Shown here: positions 53,270-61,870 of the stretch, piece after piece
Numbering within the stretch: position 1 is the stretch's first letter
Layout of the letters: each line of letters begins with the position of its first letter
Assembly: GCF_014268655.2 (NCBI RefSeq)
Contig: NZ_JABWQX020000001.1
Location: 4,122,001 to 4,186,000 of the forward strand
Direction: 5' to 3'
DNA from: Pseudomonas marvdashtae
GTDB lineage: Bacteria > Pseudomonadota > Gammaproteobacteria > Pseudomonadales > Pseudomonadaceae
DNA length: 64,000 bases
Translations under genes and position numbers: made by a program
Notes under the pieces: model-generated
Seen by the model: only the letters and a program-made list of their open reading frames with translations
The model's database searches: none
Told to the model about the DNA's origin: nothing

Positions 53270-53378
53270 TTGATCGTTCCCACGCTCCGCGTGGGAATGC
53301 CGCCCGGGACGCTCCGAGTCCTTTTGTGACGCAGAGCGTCATTGGATGCATTCCCACGCAGAGCGTGGGAACGATCAA
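53270..53378. repeat. REPIN-like inverted pair (second REP family)
   Basis: 31-nt arms at 53270-53300 and 53348-53378 are reverse complements with one mismatch. Each arm is itself a hairpin around TTCCCACGC / GCGTGGGAA. The centre (53301-53347) includes GACGCTC and GAGCGTC inverted copies. Same family as the single element at 45785-45817. Confidence 0.9.
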
Positions 53379-53491
53379 GCAGCAATTACCATCAACCGCA
53401 GGCATGACTGCTATCAACCCCAAGCCCTGTTCCAGAGCCCCGCAAGTCTTTAGCCTCTCGCCATCCCTTTCAATCGATCGATGAGATTGCC

Positions 53492-54691
53492 ATGAGTGCT
53501 CATTCACCCGCCTCGCCCGCCCCCCTGACACGGGGCATGGTCCTGTTGTTCGCCTTCTGCTGCGGCGCCATTGTTGCCAACATCTACTACGCCCAGCCCA
53601 TCATCGAACTGATTGCGCCGGACGTCGGCCTGTCCAGCACCATGGCCAGCCTGATCGTCTCGCTCACCCAGATCGGTTATGCCCTGGGGCTGTTTTTCCT
53701 GGTGCCGCTGGGCGACCTGTTGGAAAACCGCCGCCTGATGATCCTCACCACCGTGGTCGCGATTGCCAGCCTGTTGGGCGCGGCGTTCACCGAGCAACCG
53801 AACGTATTCCTGCTGGTTTCGTTGCTGGTGGGGTTCAGTTCGGTCTCGGTCCAGGTGCTGATTCCGCTTGCCGCGCACTTGGCGCCGGAAGAATCGCGCG
53901 GTCGCGTCGTGGGCGGGATCATGGGCGGGCTGTTGCTCGGGATCCTGTTGGCACGGCCGGTGTCCAGCCTCGTGGCGGATCATTTCGGTTGGCGGGCGAT
54001 GTTCATGATCGCCGCAGCGCTGATGGCCGCGATCAGTATCGTCCTGGCGGTCACCGTGCCCAAGCGCCAGCCCGACCACCGCGCGTCCTACGGGCAACTG
54101 CTGGGCTCGCTCGGCACGCTGCTGCGCCAGCAACCGCAGTTGCGCCAGCGCGCTTTCTACCAGGCTTGCATGTTCGCCACGTTCAGCCTGTTCTGGACCG
54201 CCGTGCCCCTGGAGCTGTCGCGCAACCACGGCCTGTCCCAGACGGAGATCGCGCTGTTCGCCCTGGTGGGTGCCATCGGCGCCATCGCCGCGCCCATTGC
54301 TGGCCGCCTCGCCGATGCCGGACACACGCGCATCGCCTCGCTGCTGGCCATGCTGTTCGCCGCCCTGAGTTTCCTGCCTGCATTCATTCACCCGCTGTAC
54401 AGCGTCATCGGCCTGGCAGTGACCGGTGTGGTGCTGGACTTCTGCGTGCAGATGAACATGGTCCTGGGCCAACGCACTATTTATGCCCTGGATGCGAAAA
54501 GTCGCAGCCGGCTGAACGCGCTGTACATGACCAGCATTTTTGTCGGCGGCGCGTTTGGCTCGTCGATCGCCAGTGCGGTCTACGAACATGGCGGCTGGCT
54601 GTGGGTGGTGATCGTCGGCAGTGCCTTCCCGTTGCTGGCATTGCTGCGCTTCTTGAGTGCTTCGCAGAAATCCACGCTGGCACCGGCCTGA
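53492..54691 (+). CDS. MFS transporter (YgaY-like)
   Basis: 399 residues, 12 predicted membrane helices. The A-motif-like loop reads PLGDLLENRRLM and the helix 4-5 region MGGLLLGILLARPVSSLVADHFGWR resembles the NreB/YgaY group of exporters; N-terminus includes NIYYAQPIIELI, a marker of this subgroup. Substrate unknown. Single-gene unit ending at a strong terminator. Confidence 0.9.
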   Translation: MSAHSPASPAPLTRGMVLLFAFCCGAIVANIYYAQPIIELIAPDVGLSSTMASLIVSLTQIGYALGLFFLVPLGDLLENRRLMILTTVVAIASLLGAAFTEQPNVFLLVSLLVGFSSVSVQVLIPLAAHLAPEESRGRVVGGIMGGLLLGILLARPVSSLVADHFGWRAMFMIAAALMAAISIVLAVTVPKRQPDHRASYGQLLGSLGTLLRQQPQLRQRAFYQACMFATFSLFWTAVPLELSRNHGLSQTEIALFALVGAIGAIAAPIAGRLADAGHTRIASLLAMLFAALSFLPAFIHPLYSVIGLAVTGVVLDFCVQMNMVLGQRTIYALDAKSRSRLNALYMTSIFVGGAFGSSIASAVYEHGGWLWVVIVGSAFPLLALLRFLSASQKSTLAPA

Positions 54692-54718
54692 GAGCCTGAC
54701 GCGATAAAGTCAGGCCAT

Positions 54719-54757
54719 AAAAAATGCCCGACAGGTCAGTACCTGTCGGGCATTTTT
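54719..54757. terminator. Strong bidirectional rho-independent terminator
   Basis: 17-bp perfect stem (54720-54736 with 54741-54757), core TGCCCGACAGGT-CAGT-ACCTGTCGGGCA, with A-run before and T-run after. Serves the convergent MFS gene and the small membrane protein gene. Confidence 0.96.
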
Positions 54758-54767
54758 GCTGGAGCGG

Positions 54768-54959
54768 TCAGATCCGCACGTTGCCACGCGGCCCGGCAAT
54801 CGCCCAGATAATCAGGCCCAACACCGGCAGCAGGAGGATCAGCAGCACCCACAGGACCTTCGCCCCGGTGCCCGCGCCGCTCTTGAGCACATTGATGATG
54901 GCCCAGATATCGAGCGCCAGGATGATCAGGCCAATCAGGCCGTTGAAAGTGGAACCCAT
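54768..54959 (-). CDS. PLDc_N-domain small membrane protein
   Basis: 63 residues: MGSTFNGLIGLIILALDIWA, then INVLKSGAGTGAKVLWVLLI and LLPVLGLIIWAIAGPRG. Two membrane helices with the W-x-A-I-x-N-V-L and P-x-x-G-L-I-I-W pattern of the phospholipase D nuclease N-terminal domain, here as a stand-alone protein. GGGAG ribosome site before ATG 54959. Function unknown. Confidence 0.88.
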   Translation of the reverse strand: MGSTFNGLIGLIILALDIWAIINVLKSGAGTGAKVLWVLLILLLPVLGLIIWAIAGPRGNVRI

Positions 54960-55030
54960 GGTGTCGCTCCCAAATGGTGATATGCACACTTAGGATAGCG
55001 GCGCCAGGGCAAGGGTTCCGTATTATTGTT

Positions 55031-55561
55031 TCAGACGTGAACCGCGACCTTGAGCGCTTCCAGGGCGGGCGCAGCGGCGATGCCGACTTCGGCGCACAGC
55101 GCCAGCACGCGCGGCAGGTCATTGCCGTACACCAGTACCATTTGCAATTCATCGTCGAGCAACTGACTGAAGTTCATCAGCACGTAGCCGCCGTTTTCCT
55201 TGTTCAGGCTGCTCATCTGGATCTGGATGCGGTTGAGTGCGGTCAGCGCTTCGGTCTTGGCCAGTTGCTTGGGCTTGAGGTTGAAGGCGACACCGGGGCC
55301 GAACGAGGCGACGATCTGCTCGAACAACTCGACGTAGGCGTCAGCCTGGAACAACACCGTGTCCGGCAGGCTGCCCACCACCACCCATTCGCCCAACGGG
55401 ATGGGGAAGGTGTCGTCGTAGTTGATGTCCGGATTGGCCGCCAGGAAAGCCACCGGATCAGCGTAGGCCTGGGCCGCTTCGTCGGCAATTTTCTCAATGT
55501 CCGCATCACCGAGGCAGCCGGAGCTGATTTTACTGATGAGTTCGGCGAGTGCGGCTTTCAT
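55031..55561 (-). CDS. Uncharacterised conserved-type protein, 176 aa
   Basis: Starts MKAALAELISKISSGCLGDA. No signal peptide or membrane segment. The sequence is mixed alpha/beta with even codon usage like its neighbours and contains LGEWVVVGSLPDTVLFQADA and SLNKENGGYVLMNFSQLLDD. I do not recognise the family. Soluble cytoplasmic protein; gene stands alone between two small genes on the same strand. Confidence 0.75.
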   Translation of the reverse strand: MKAALAELISKISSGCLGDADIEKIADEAAQAYADPVAFLAANPDINYDDTFPIPLGEWVVVGSLPDTVLFQADAYVELFEQIVASFGPGVAFNLKPKQLAKTEALTALNRIQIQMSSLNKENGGYVLMNFSQLLDDELQMVLVYGNDLPRVLALCAEVGIAAAPALEALKVAVHV

Positions 55562-55654
55562 TGGGCGAATCCTGTGGCTGAATTTTCAGGCGCGCAGGAT
55601 AGCGCATCACATCGGCTGATGTCAGGGCACATCCTCTGGCGGTGGAGCTGGCTC

Positions 55655-56173
55655 TCAGCCCAACAGTTTCTCCAACTGCGCCGTGGTATCCACCGCGCCC
55701 ATGGTCTTGGCCGCATCCAGTGCCGAGACGCCGTTGGCGTCCTTGGCCTTGGGATCGGCGCCTTTGCTGATCAGGTAATCGACGATTTCCACCCGGTTGA
55801 ACATCGCCGCCATCATCAAGGCCGTGCGGCCATCAAATGAGCAACCTTCCACTTGCGCGCCGCCATCTACCAAGGCCGAGACCACCGCCAGGTCGCCCTT
55901 GAACGCCGCGCCGGCAATCGGACTCTGGCCGTTGTCATTGCGAATTTCCGGATCGGCCTGGTTTTCCAGCAACACTTTCACGGTTTCCACATGCCCGTGG
56001 TAAGCGGCGAGCATCAGCAAGGTGTCGCCCTTGTGGTTACGCAGGTTCGGCGGCAGGCCTTTGCTCAGCAGCGCAGCCATCATCGCGGCATCGCCCTGGC
56101 GCGCGACGTTGAACACCTGCTCGGCAAATTCCGCAGCCTCTTCCGGGGTCATCTGGCGGCTTGTATCGGACAT
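55655..56173 (-). CDS. Ankyrin-repeat protein
   Basis: 172 residues with at least four ankyrin repeats: GDTLLMLAAYHGHVETVKVL (about 50-69), GQSPIAGAAFKGDLAVVSAL, GRTALMMAAMFNRVEIVDYL and GVSALDAAKTMGAVDTTAQL. No signal peptide, so cytoplasmic. Start ATG 56173 has GGAG 8 nt before it; the frame extends further upstream but into the acyl-CoA synthetase gene. Similar small ankyrin proteins (AnkB) support catalase in P. aeruginosa; no catalase gene is nearby here. Confidence 0.9.
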   Translation of the reverse strand: MSDTSRQMTPEEAAEFAEQVFNVARQGDAAMMAALLSKGLPPNLRNHKGDTLLMLAAYHGHVETVKVLLENQADPEIRNDNGQSPIAGAAFKGDLAVVSALVDGGAQVEGCSFDGRTALMMAAMFNRVEIVDYLISKGADPKAKDANGVSALDAAKTMGAVDTTAQLEKLLG

Positions 56174-56268
56174 GGGAAAACTCCAGTTGGCTCTTCGCAA
56201 AGCCGCTAGTTTCCCGAGGGACTCCGGCGCTGTCATCCCTTTTTTCTCTGCCACTGCCATAGCCAGAA

Positions 56269-58095
56269 TCAATAGCGGTACTGCCCGCCCTGGATCTGCG
56301 TCGCCAGTTGCCGGTCTACTCGCACGTAGGTCGCGGTATCGGGCAGCCACGCGTAGATCGGTTCATCGCCCGCAAGGCAAGGGTCGAAGCCTTCGGCCTT
56401 GAGCCGGGTCTTCTGGTATTTGAAGGTGCCCGTGGTCTCCATCTTCACTTTGATGCGCAGGAACAGCGGCACCGCGTAGCCAGGCAACTTGCACCGGAGA
56501 AACTGCAACAGTTCACTGAAGTCCAGCGTCGCGAGGGATTCGGACGGCGTGATCGCGGCCATGCCGGCACGGCCATTGGTGCCGCTGACTGCTACGCCAT
56601 AGGCCACCGCCTCGCAAATCTGCGAGTGTTGCAGCAGCACGTTCTCGACTTCCGTGGTCGAGACGTTCTCGCCCTTCCAGCGATAGGTGTCGCCGAGGCG
56701 ATCGACGAACTGGCCGTGGCCGAACCCGATATTGCGCAGCAAGTCGCCGGTGTTGAAATAACGATCGCCGGGAGCAAAGACGTCCCGGCAGACGGTCTTT
56801 TCGGTCTTCGCCGCATCGGTGTAGCCGTCCAGCGGCGCCTTGTCGTCGATGCGCGCCAAGAGCAAGCCCGGCTCGCCCTTGGGAACCTTCTGCATGCGTC
56901 CTTGCAGATTTCGCAAAGGCGCGCCGCTGTCATGGTCGTACTGCACCAGCTCCCAGCCCATCAGGGAAAACCCCACCGTGTTATCGAAATTCAGAATATT
57001 GGTGAAGCCGATATTGCCGTCGCTGGCCGCATACAACTCGCAGATGTGGCCGACGCCGAAGCGGGTCTTGAAGGCCGCCCAGGCACCTGGGCGCAGGCCA
57101 TTGCCAATCATTTTGGTCACGGCGTGCTGCCGGTCCGTGCCGCTCTCGGGCTGGTCGACCAGATAGCGGCACAGCTCGCCGACATAACCCAAGGTGGTCG
57201 CCCGATAGCGGCGCACGTCGTTCCAGAACTGACTGGCGCTGAACTTGCGGCGGATCACAAACCCCGACGCACCACAAACCGCCGCGCCCCAGCACACACA
57301 CAGACCGGTGGCGTGATACAGCGGCAGCGTGCAATAGACGATGTCCTCCGGCTGCATGTCCAGAGCGATCAGGCCGAAACTGGTGGCGGTGCGCATCCAA
57401 CGGCCATGGCGGAAAACGCCGGCCTTGGGCAGTCCGGTAGTCCCGGAGGTGTAGAGGTAGAAGCACGGGTCGTTGAGGAAGACCTGCTGGCTGCTGGCCG
57501 GATTATCGCCCGGGTATTGCTCGCTGTTGCTTATCAGGTCAACGAATCCGCGCGCAGCCGCAGCGTTTTCCTGATCTGCCACCCACCAGGTACGAGCTTC
57601 CGACAGCGCGGTCCGACCGCGCACGTCGTTGAACACTGCGACTCGTTCGTCCCCGACCACCACGGCAACGGGCGCGACCAGCGCCAGGCTATGGACCAAC
57701 GCATCGCCGGTTTGCGACGTATTGATCATCGCGCTGACGGCGCCGACCTTTGCCACTGCCAGCACGGTTATTAACAGCTGGGGACGGTTTTCCAGGAAAA
57801 CCGCCACGCAGTCGCCCTTGCCGATGCCTTGCGCCTGGAGGTAATGAGCGATGCGGTTGGCCTGCGCGTTGACCTGTGCATAACTCAGCACCGTGTCGCC
57901 GTACAGCAACGCCGGGCCTTGGGGATTACGTTGCGTGGCCTGCTCGAAGCACCAGCCCAAGCCGCAGGGCTGGCTGGGGTCCTGGACGTTGGCGAGCTTC
58001 ATGCCTTTGACAATGCGGGGAACAGCCCTGGCGATGGCCGGCAGTTTGCGCAGCATCATGCCCCAGGTAATAGCGTCGCTGGGTGTACGACTCAT
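56269..58095 (-). CDS. Long-chain fatty acyl-CoA synthetase (FATP-like)
   Basis: 608 residues, adenylate-forming family. P-loop YTSGTTGLPK at 215-224, later YAASDGNIGFTN, GDRYFNTGDLLRN and DRLGDTYRWKGENVSTTEVE (A8-type hinge), C-terminal TGTFKYQKTRLKAEGFDP. The GENVSTTEVE pattern is that of very-long-chain acyl-CoA synthetase/FATP proteins. Activates fatty acids for beta-oxidation or lipid synthesis. Monocistronic; a few dozen bp before the ankyrin gene. Confidence 0.93.
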   Translation of the reverse strand: MSRTPSDAITWGMMLRKLPAIARAVPRIVKGMKLANVQDPSQPCGLGWCFEQATQRNPQGPALLYGDTVLSYAQVNAQANRIAHYLQAQGIGKGDCVAVFLENRPQLLITVLAVAKVGAVSAMINTSQTGDALVHSLALVAPVAVVVGDERVAVFNDVRGRTALSEARTWWVADQENAAAARGFVDLISNSEQYPGDNPASSQQVFLNDPCFYLYTSGTTGLPKAGVFRHGRWMRTATSFGLIALDMQPEDIVYCTLPLYHATGLCVCWGAAVCGASGFVIRRKFSASQFWNDVRRYRATTLGYVGELCRYLVDQPESGTDRQHAVTKMIGNGLRPGAWAAFKTRFGVGHICELYAASDGNIGFTNILNFDNTVGFSLMGWELVQYDHDSGAPLRNLQGRMQKVPKGEPGLLLARIDDKAPLDGYTDAAKTEKTVCRDVFAPGDRYFNTGDLLRNIGFGHGQFVDRLGDTYRWKGENVSTTEVENVLLQHSQICEAVAYGVAVSGTNGRAGMAAITPSESLATLDFSELLQFLRCKLPGYAVPLFLRIKVKMETTGTFKYQKTRLKAEGFDPCLAGDEPIYAWLPDTATYVRVDRQLATQIQGGQYRY

Positions 58096-58294
58096 GGGTG
58101 ATCCTTCCCCGTCCGGCCTTATGGACCGCGGTTCTTGTTATAGGTTGTGCGAAATCTGGATTCGAAAGTACGCCAGCGATTCAGCGGCTGTACACGCGGT
58201 TTTTGCAATGTTTTGTATCCGCAGCCCGGGGCCAGGCGAAGCGTGAGCGTGCGGGCGTCGGTTTGGTTCCAAAAATCTGCTCCAACCACGCAAA

Positions 58295-58333
58295 ATGCAG
58301 GATGCACGATGGCCGTTCATGCAAGATGCACGA
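58295..58333. repeat. Tandem 15-bp repeats, candidate enhancer sites
   Basis: ATGCAGGATGCACGA (58295-58309) and ATGCAAGATGCACGA (58319-58333), one mismatch, 24 bp period. Located about 90-128 bp upstream of the predicted RpoN start, the normal position for an enhancer-binding protein. Confidence 0.7.
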
Positions 58334-58395
58334 AAGCAAAAAACCGATAAAAATATAACTTGTTGTTTTAGAAGGAATTTTCTACGCATCAAATG

Positions 58396-58413
58396 CTGGC
58401 ACAGACACTGCAA
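58396..58413 (+). promoter_or_regulatory. RpoN (sigma-54) promoter of the DUF3509 gene
   Basis: CTGGCACAGACACTGCAA: TGGCAC at -24 and TGCA at -12, GG and GC exactly 10 nt apart, a near-consensus site. Predicted start near 58423, about 31 nt before the ATG. Confidence 0.85.
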
Positions 58414-58453
58414 CTACCCCTCCACGGTTTGCCACACCATGGAGCAGTCAACT

Positions 58454-58732
58454 ATGAACATGATTCAAGAGAAGTTTGCATCGCTGTTTTCCAACTACGA
58501 AGTCACTACCCAGCCTCGCCCGGATGGCGGCATCCTGCTGACCTTGCGCAACAGCGACGGCAAACTGTTCAAACGCACGATTTCCTACGCTCAGTTGCAC
58601 GCTGGGGACCAGTTGTCCTGGGCAATCAGCGCCATTCGCCGTGACCTGGCTGAACAGGCCAGCGAGCTGCCGCCGGTCGCCATGCTGCAGAGCCAGCATC
58701 GCTTTGCGCTGCCGACTTATCACAGCGCCTGA
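58454..58732 (+). CDS. DUF3509 family small protein
   Basis: 92 residues: MNMIQEKFASLFSNYEVTTQ followed by RPDGGILLTLRNSDGKLFKR and a helical C-terminal half (AISAIRRDLAEQASELPP). DUF3509 proteins are small and largely confined to Pseudomonas; function unknown. ATG 58454 is preceded by GGAG about 10 nt upstream. Its promoter has strong RpoN features, suggesting inducible expression. Monocistronic with a terminator directly after. Confidence 0.88.
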   Translation: MNMIQEKFASLFSNYEVTTQPRPDGGILLTLRNSDGKLFKRTISYAQLHAGDQLSWAISAIRRDLAEQASELPPVAMLQSQHRFALPTYHSA

Positions 58733-58760
58733 TAGCAACGTCCCTGTAACAACGTCCCTG

Positions 58761-58800
58761 ATCGGGCCATGAAGCTTTGCGGCTCCATGGCCCGATTTCG
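58761..58800. terminator. Terminator between the DUF3509 gene and mtnC
   Basis: ATCGGGCCATG (58761-58771) and CATGGCCCGAT (58786-58796), perfect 11-bp stem, 14-nt loop, followed by TTCG then TTT. Serves the two convergent genes. A 10-bp direct repeat AACGTCCCTG precedes it (58738-58747, 58751-58760). Confidence 0.88.
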
Positions 58801-58821
58801 TTTGAGCGGCAGTGCTGCGAC

Positions 58822-59505
58822 TCAGAAACCAGCCGGATCGATCCTTGCAAAGCTTTCCACGGTTTCGTGGCCCACCAGCTCACCGCCTTCACGGGCCAGG
58901 CCACAGGTCGCCATGCCGGCACCGCGAGCCGCGTCCAGCTCCTCGACGATATCCGACAGGAACAGGATTTCCCCCGGCGCAGCACCCACCGCCTCGCTGA
59001 TCCGCTGGTAAGACTGCACGTCCCGCTTGGGCCCCGACGTGGTGTCGAAATAGCCGCTGAACAGCGGCGACAAGTCGCCCGCTTCGCAACAGCCGAAAAT
59101 CAGTTTCTGCGCCTGGATCGAACCCGAGGAATAGACAAACAGGCGATAGCCTTGCTGGTGCCAGTCTTTGAGCGCCTGTACCGCGTCCGGATAAACATGA
59201 CCTTTCAACTGTCCGGCCTGGTAGCCCTGTTCCCAGACCATGCCCTGCAACGCCTTGAGCGGCGTGGCCTTGCGGTCCTCGGCGATCCAGCCCAAGAGGA
59301 TCGCGATGACCCGCTCGGTATCGGCGTGGCCTTCACCACTGTCGCGGCGCACGGCATCCAATTGCTCGGCTACATCAACGCGCGCGGCGTTCTGCCGGAC
59401 AAAATCGGGCAGGTGTTCAGCGGCGTAGGGAAACAGCACGTCGAATACAAAACTCACCGCGCTGGTGGTGCCTTCGATGTCAGTGAGGATGGCTTTGATC
59501 GTCAT
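58822..59505 (-). CDS. mtnC: Enolase-phosphatase E1
   Basis: 227 residues, HAD superfamily. Motif I reads [15 protein letters not shown] (Asp nucleophile near position 8), with [15 protein letters not shown] (motif II) and [20 protein letters not shown] (motifs III/IV). Carries out both enolisation and dephosphorylation to 1,2-dihydroxy-3-keto-5-methylthiopentene in methionine salvage. 4 bp after mtnD. Confidence 0.96.
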   Translation of the reverse strand: MTIKAILTDIEGTTSAVSFVFDVLFPYAAEHLPDFVRQNAARVDVAEQLDAVRRDSGEGHADTERVIAILLGWIAEDRKATPLKALQGMVWEQGYQAGQLKGHVYPDAVQALKDWHQQGYRLFVYSSGSIQAQKLIFGCCEAGDLSPLFSGYFDTTSGPKRDVQSYQRISEAVGAAPGEILFLSDIVEELDAARGAGMATCGLAREGGELVGHETVESFARIDPAGF

Positions 59506-59509
59506 GAGC

Positions 59510-60055
59510 TCAGTCCTCCAGGCGTGGGAAACGGCTGGCGATGTCGTCGCCGGTAAACTTCGCGACCCAACCTTCGGGATTGTTGAACAGGCGAATGGCA
59601 ACGAAATGCGGGTGTTCGCCCATGTCGAACCAATGCGGCGTACCGGCGGGCACCGAGATCAGGTCGTTCTTTTCGCACAGCACCGCGTAGACATAATCGT
59701 CGATGTGCAAGGTAAACAAGCCACGACCGGCGACGAAAAATCGCACCTCGTCCTCTCCATGGCGGTGTTCGTCGAGGAACTTGGCGCGCAGTTCGGCTTT
59801 TTGCGGGTGATCGCTGTTGAGGCTGATGACATCGACCGTGACGTAGCCGCGCTCGGTCATCAGCTTGTCGATCTGGGTCCGGTAGGCGGCAATCACTTCC
59901 TCTTGGCTGGCGCCAGGCTGGATCCTGGCCGCGGCTTCCCAACGGTCGAAGCGCACGCCCTTCTCGGCCAGGGTCGAGGCAATGTCTTCAAAGTGGGTCA
60001 GCACCTTGTTCGGAATCTCGGGACTCGATACGTGGTAGACGGACAGGCTGCTCAT
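59510..60055 (-). CDS. mtnD: Acireductone dioxygenase
   Basis: 181 residues, cupin fold. Metal ligands His97, His99 and Glu103 ([13 protein letters not shown]) and His141 ([10 protein letters not shown]) match the Klebsiella enzyme at one residue offset. Fe form makes the ketoacid precursor of methionine. 18 bp after mtnB and 4 bp before mtnC, so operonic. Confidence 0.97.
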   Translation of the reverse strand: MSSLSVYHVSSPEIPNKVLTHFEDIASTLAEKGVRFDRWEAAARIQPGASQEEVIAAYRTQIDKLMTERGYVTVDVISLNSDHPQKAELRAKFLDEHRHGEDEVRFFVAGRGLFTLHIDDYVYAVLCEKNDLISVPAGTPHWFDMGEHPHFVAIRLFNNPEGWVAKFTGDDIASRFPRLED

Positions 60056-60073
60056 GGCAATGGCTCCAGCAAA

Positions 60074-60694
60074 TTAACGGTTCAGGAGTGCGCGGGTCTT
60101 GAGTTCGCACTCGAACAGGAATTCGAACGCTTCGATCTGCCGCAGCGCATCGTTCATGCGCGGCCCCCAGGTGTACAGGCCGTGGCCACGAATCAGGTAG
60201 CCAACGCAATCGGGGTGCGCCTCCAGCCATGGCTGCACCTTGGCGGCCAAGCGCGCGATGTCCTGGTCGTTGTCGAAAATCGGCACGCGGACCTGGGATT
60301 CGTGCGTGGTGATCCCACTGAAGGCTTTTTGCAGTTCGTAGTCTTCAAAGTCAATGAAGGTTTCGCTCGTCAGGCGCGACAGTACCGTGGCGTTCACTGA
60401 ATGGGTGTGCAGTACGGCGCCGATTTGCGGGCGCCAGCGATACAACTGAGTGTGCAGCAGGGTTTCGGCGGACGGTTTCTTGCCCGGTTCCAGGCTGTTG
60501 CCGTCGAGGTCGGTGGCGAGCACGTCGTCGATGCCCAACTGACCCTTGTGTTTTCCCGACACGGTGAGCAAGGCCTGGTCGGGCGATAGCCGCGCCGAAT
60601 AGTTGCTGCTGGTGGCCGGGGACCAGCCGCGACCATACAAAAAACGCCCGGCGTCGATGATTTCCTGGGCGAGCTGTTCACGGGTAAGGCTCAT
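60074..60694 (-). CDS. mtnB: Methylthioribulose-1-phosphate dehydratase
   Basis: 206 residues, class II aldolase fold. Zinc ligands His96 and His98 (AVLHTHSVNATV) and His171 (LIRGHGLYTWG); Glu77 region SAETLLHTQLY. Start ATG 60694 overlaps the MFS stop as ATGA. First enzyme of the mtnB-mtnD-mtnC set here; mtnA and the MTA phosphorylase are elsewhere. Confidence 0.96.
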   Translation of the reverse strand: MSLTREQLAQEIIDAGRFLYGRGWSPATSSNYSARLSPDQALLTVSGKHKGQLGIDDVLATDLDGNSLEPGKKPSAETLLHTQLYRWRPQIGAVLHTHSVNATVLSRLTSETFIDFEDYELQKAFSGITTHESQVRVPIFDNDQDIARLAAKVQPWLEAHPDCVGYLIRGHGLYTWGPRMNDALRQIEAFEFLFECELKTRALLNR

Positions 60695-61836
60695 GGCCTG
60701 TCCTCTTGCATGCGTGTGGCAATGATAACGGCTGCAGCCAAGGCTGCGAGGCTGGCGATGTTGAACGTCCATCCGGCGCCCAACGCATTCCAGCTGTAGC
60801 CGGAATACAACGCGCCCAGCGCCCCGCCGGTGCCAGCCAGCGCGGCGTACAGCGCCTGGCCCTGGCCTTGTTGGCGAGGGCCGAAGCTACGTTGCACGAA
60901 ATGAATGGCGGCGGCGTGAAAGCTGCCGAATGTCGCCGCGTGCAACACCTGGGCAAACAACAGCACCCAGAGAAACTCCGCCAGCGACCCGAGCAGCAAC
61001 CAGCGCAGCGCCGCCAGCAGGAAGCTGGCCATCAGCACCCGGCGCACGGAAAATCGTGCCAGGATCCGGCTCATCAGCAGGAACACCAGCACCTCGGCGA
61101 CCACGCCAACGGCCCAGAGCACGCCGATCAATCCACGGCTGTAACCCAGGCGCTCCAGGTGCAAGGTCAGAAATGTGTAGTACGGCCCATGGCTCAGTTG
61201 CATCAAACCGACGCAGGCATAAAACGCCAGCACCCCCGGGTTGCGCAATTGCCGCAGAAAACCGTCCCCGGCCACTCGCGGCCCCTGCGCCGGCTGGGCG
61301 TTGGGCACCCAGAAACTGCTGAGCACAATGCCGGCCATGATCAGGGCCAGGGCAACGGGATAGACGTCCAGGCTCAGCCACTGGAACAACCGCCCCAGCA
61401 CGACCACGGTGATGATGAAACCGATGGAGCCCCACAGGCGGACCTGGCTGTAGCGCGACGCCTGCCCGCTCAGGTGGGCCAGGGTGATGACCTCGAATTG
61501 CGGCAGCACCGCATGCCAGAAGAAGGCATGCAGCGCCATGACCATCGCCAGCCAGGCGTAGCTTTTATCAATGAAAATCAGCGAGAAGCTCAGCAGCGTA
61601 CAGATCGCGCCGAAGCGCACGATCGCCAGGCGCCGGCCGGTGTAGTCCCCCAGCCAGCCCCAGAGATTCGGCGCCACGCAGCGCATCAGCATGGGAATCG
61701 CCACCAGCTCGCCGATACGCGCCGCGTTGAAACCCAGGTGATCGAAGTACAGCGCCAGGAACGGCGCGGTCGAACCGAGCAACGCAAAGTAAAACAGATA
61801 AAAACTGGAAAGCCGCCAGTACGGCAACGCCGCCAT
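60691..61836 (-). CDS. MFS transporter (HcaT/MFS_1_like) of the methionine salvage block
   Basis: 381 residues, 12 membrane helices, PF12832-like: WRLSSFYLFYFALLGSTAPF at the start, GWLGDYTGRRL as the A-motif, and LHAATFGSFHAAAIHFVQRS near helix 9. Same position between aroC and mtnB in P. aeruginosa. Overlaps mtnB by 4 bp, which suggests a link with salvage, perhaps uptake of methylthioribose or a related nucleoside; that role is inference. Confidence 0.9.
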   Translation of the reverse strand: MAALPYWRLSSFYLFYFALLGSTAPFLALYFDHLGFNAARIGELVAIPMLMRCVAPNLWGWLGDYTGRRLAIVRFGAICTLLSFSLIFIDKSYAWLAMVMALHAFFWHAVLPQFEVITLAHLSGQASRYSQVRLWGSIGFIITVVVLGRLFQWLSLDVYPVALALIMAGIVLSSFWVPNAQPAQGPRVAGDGFLRQLRNPGVLAFYACVGLMQLSHGPYYTFLTLHLERLGYSRGLIGVLWAVGVVAEVLVFLLMSRILARFSVRRVLMASFLLAALRWLLLGSLAEFLWVLLFAQVLHAATFGSFHAAAIHFVQRSFGPRQQGQGQALYAALAGTGGALGALYSGYSWNALGAGWTFNIASLAALAAAVIIATRMQEDRP

Positions 61837-61870
61837 GGTCGTCAGGCCACGGCGGTCGGCAGGCCAGCCA

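Larger units (their letters stand above)
58096..58453. other. Intergenic region with RpoN control elements
   Basis: 358 bp without a gene. It contains tandem 15-bp repeats at 58295-58333, an AT-rich stretch at about 58335-58385 (possible IHF-type bend region) and an RpoN promoter at 58396-58413. Confidence 0.6.
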
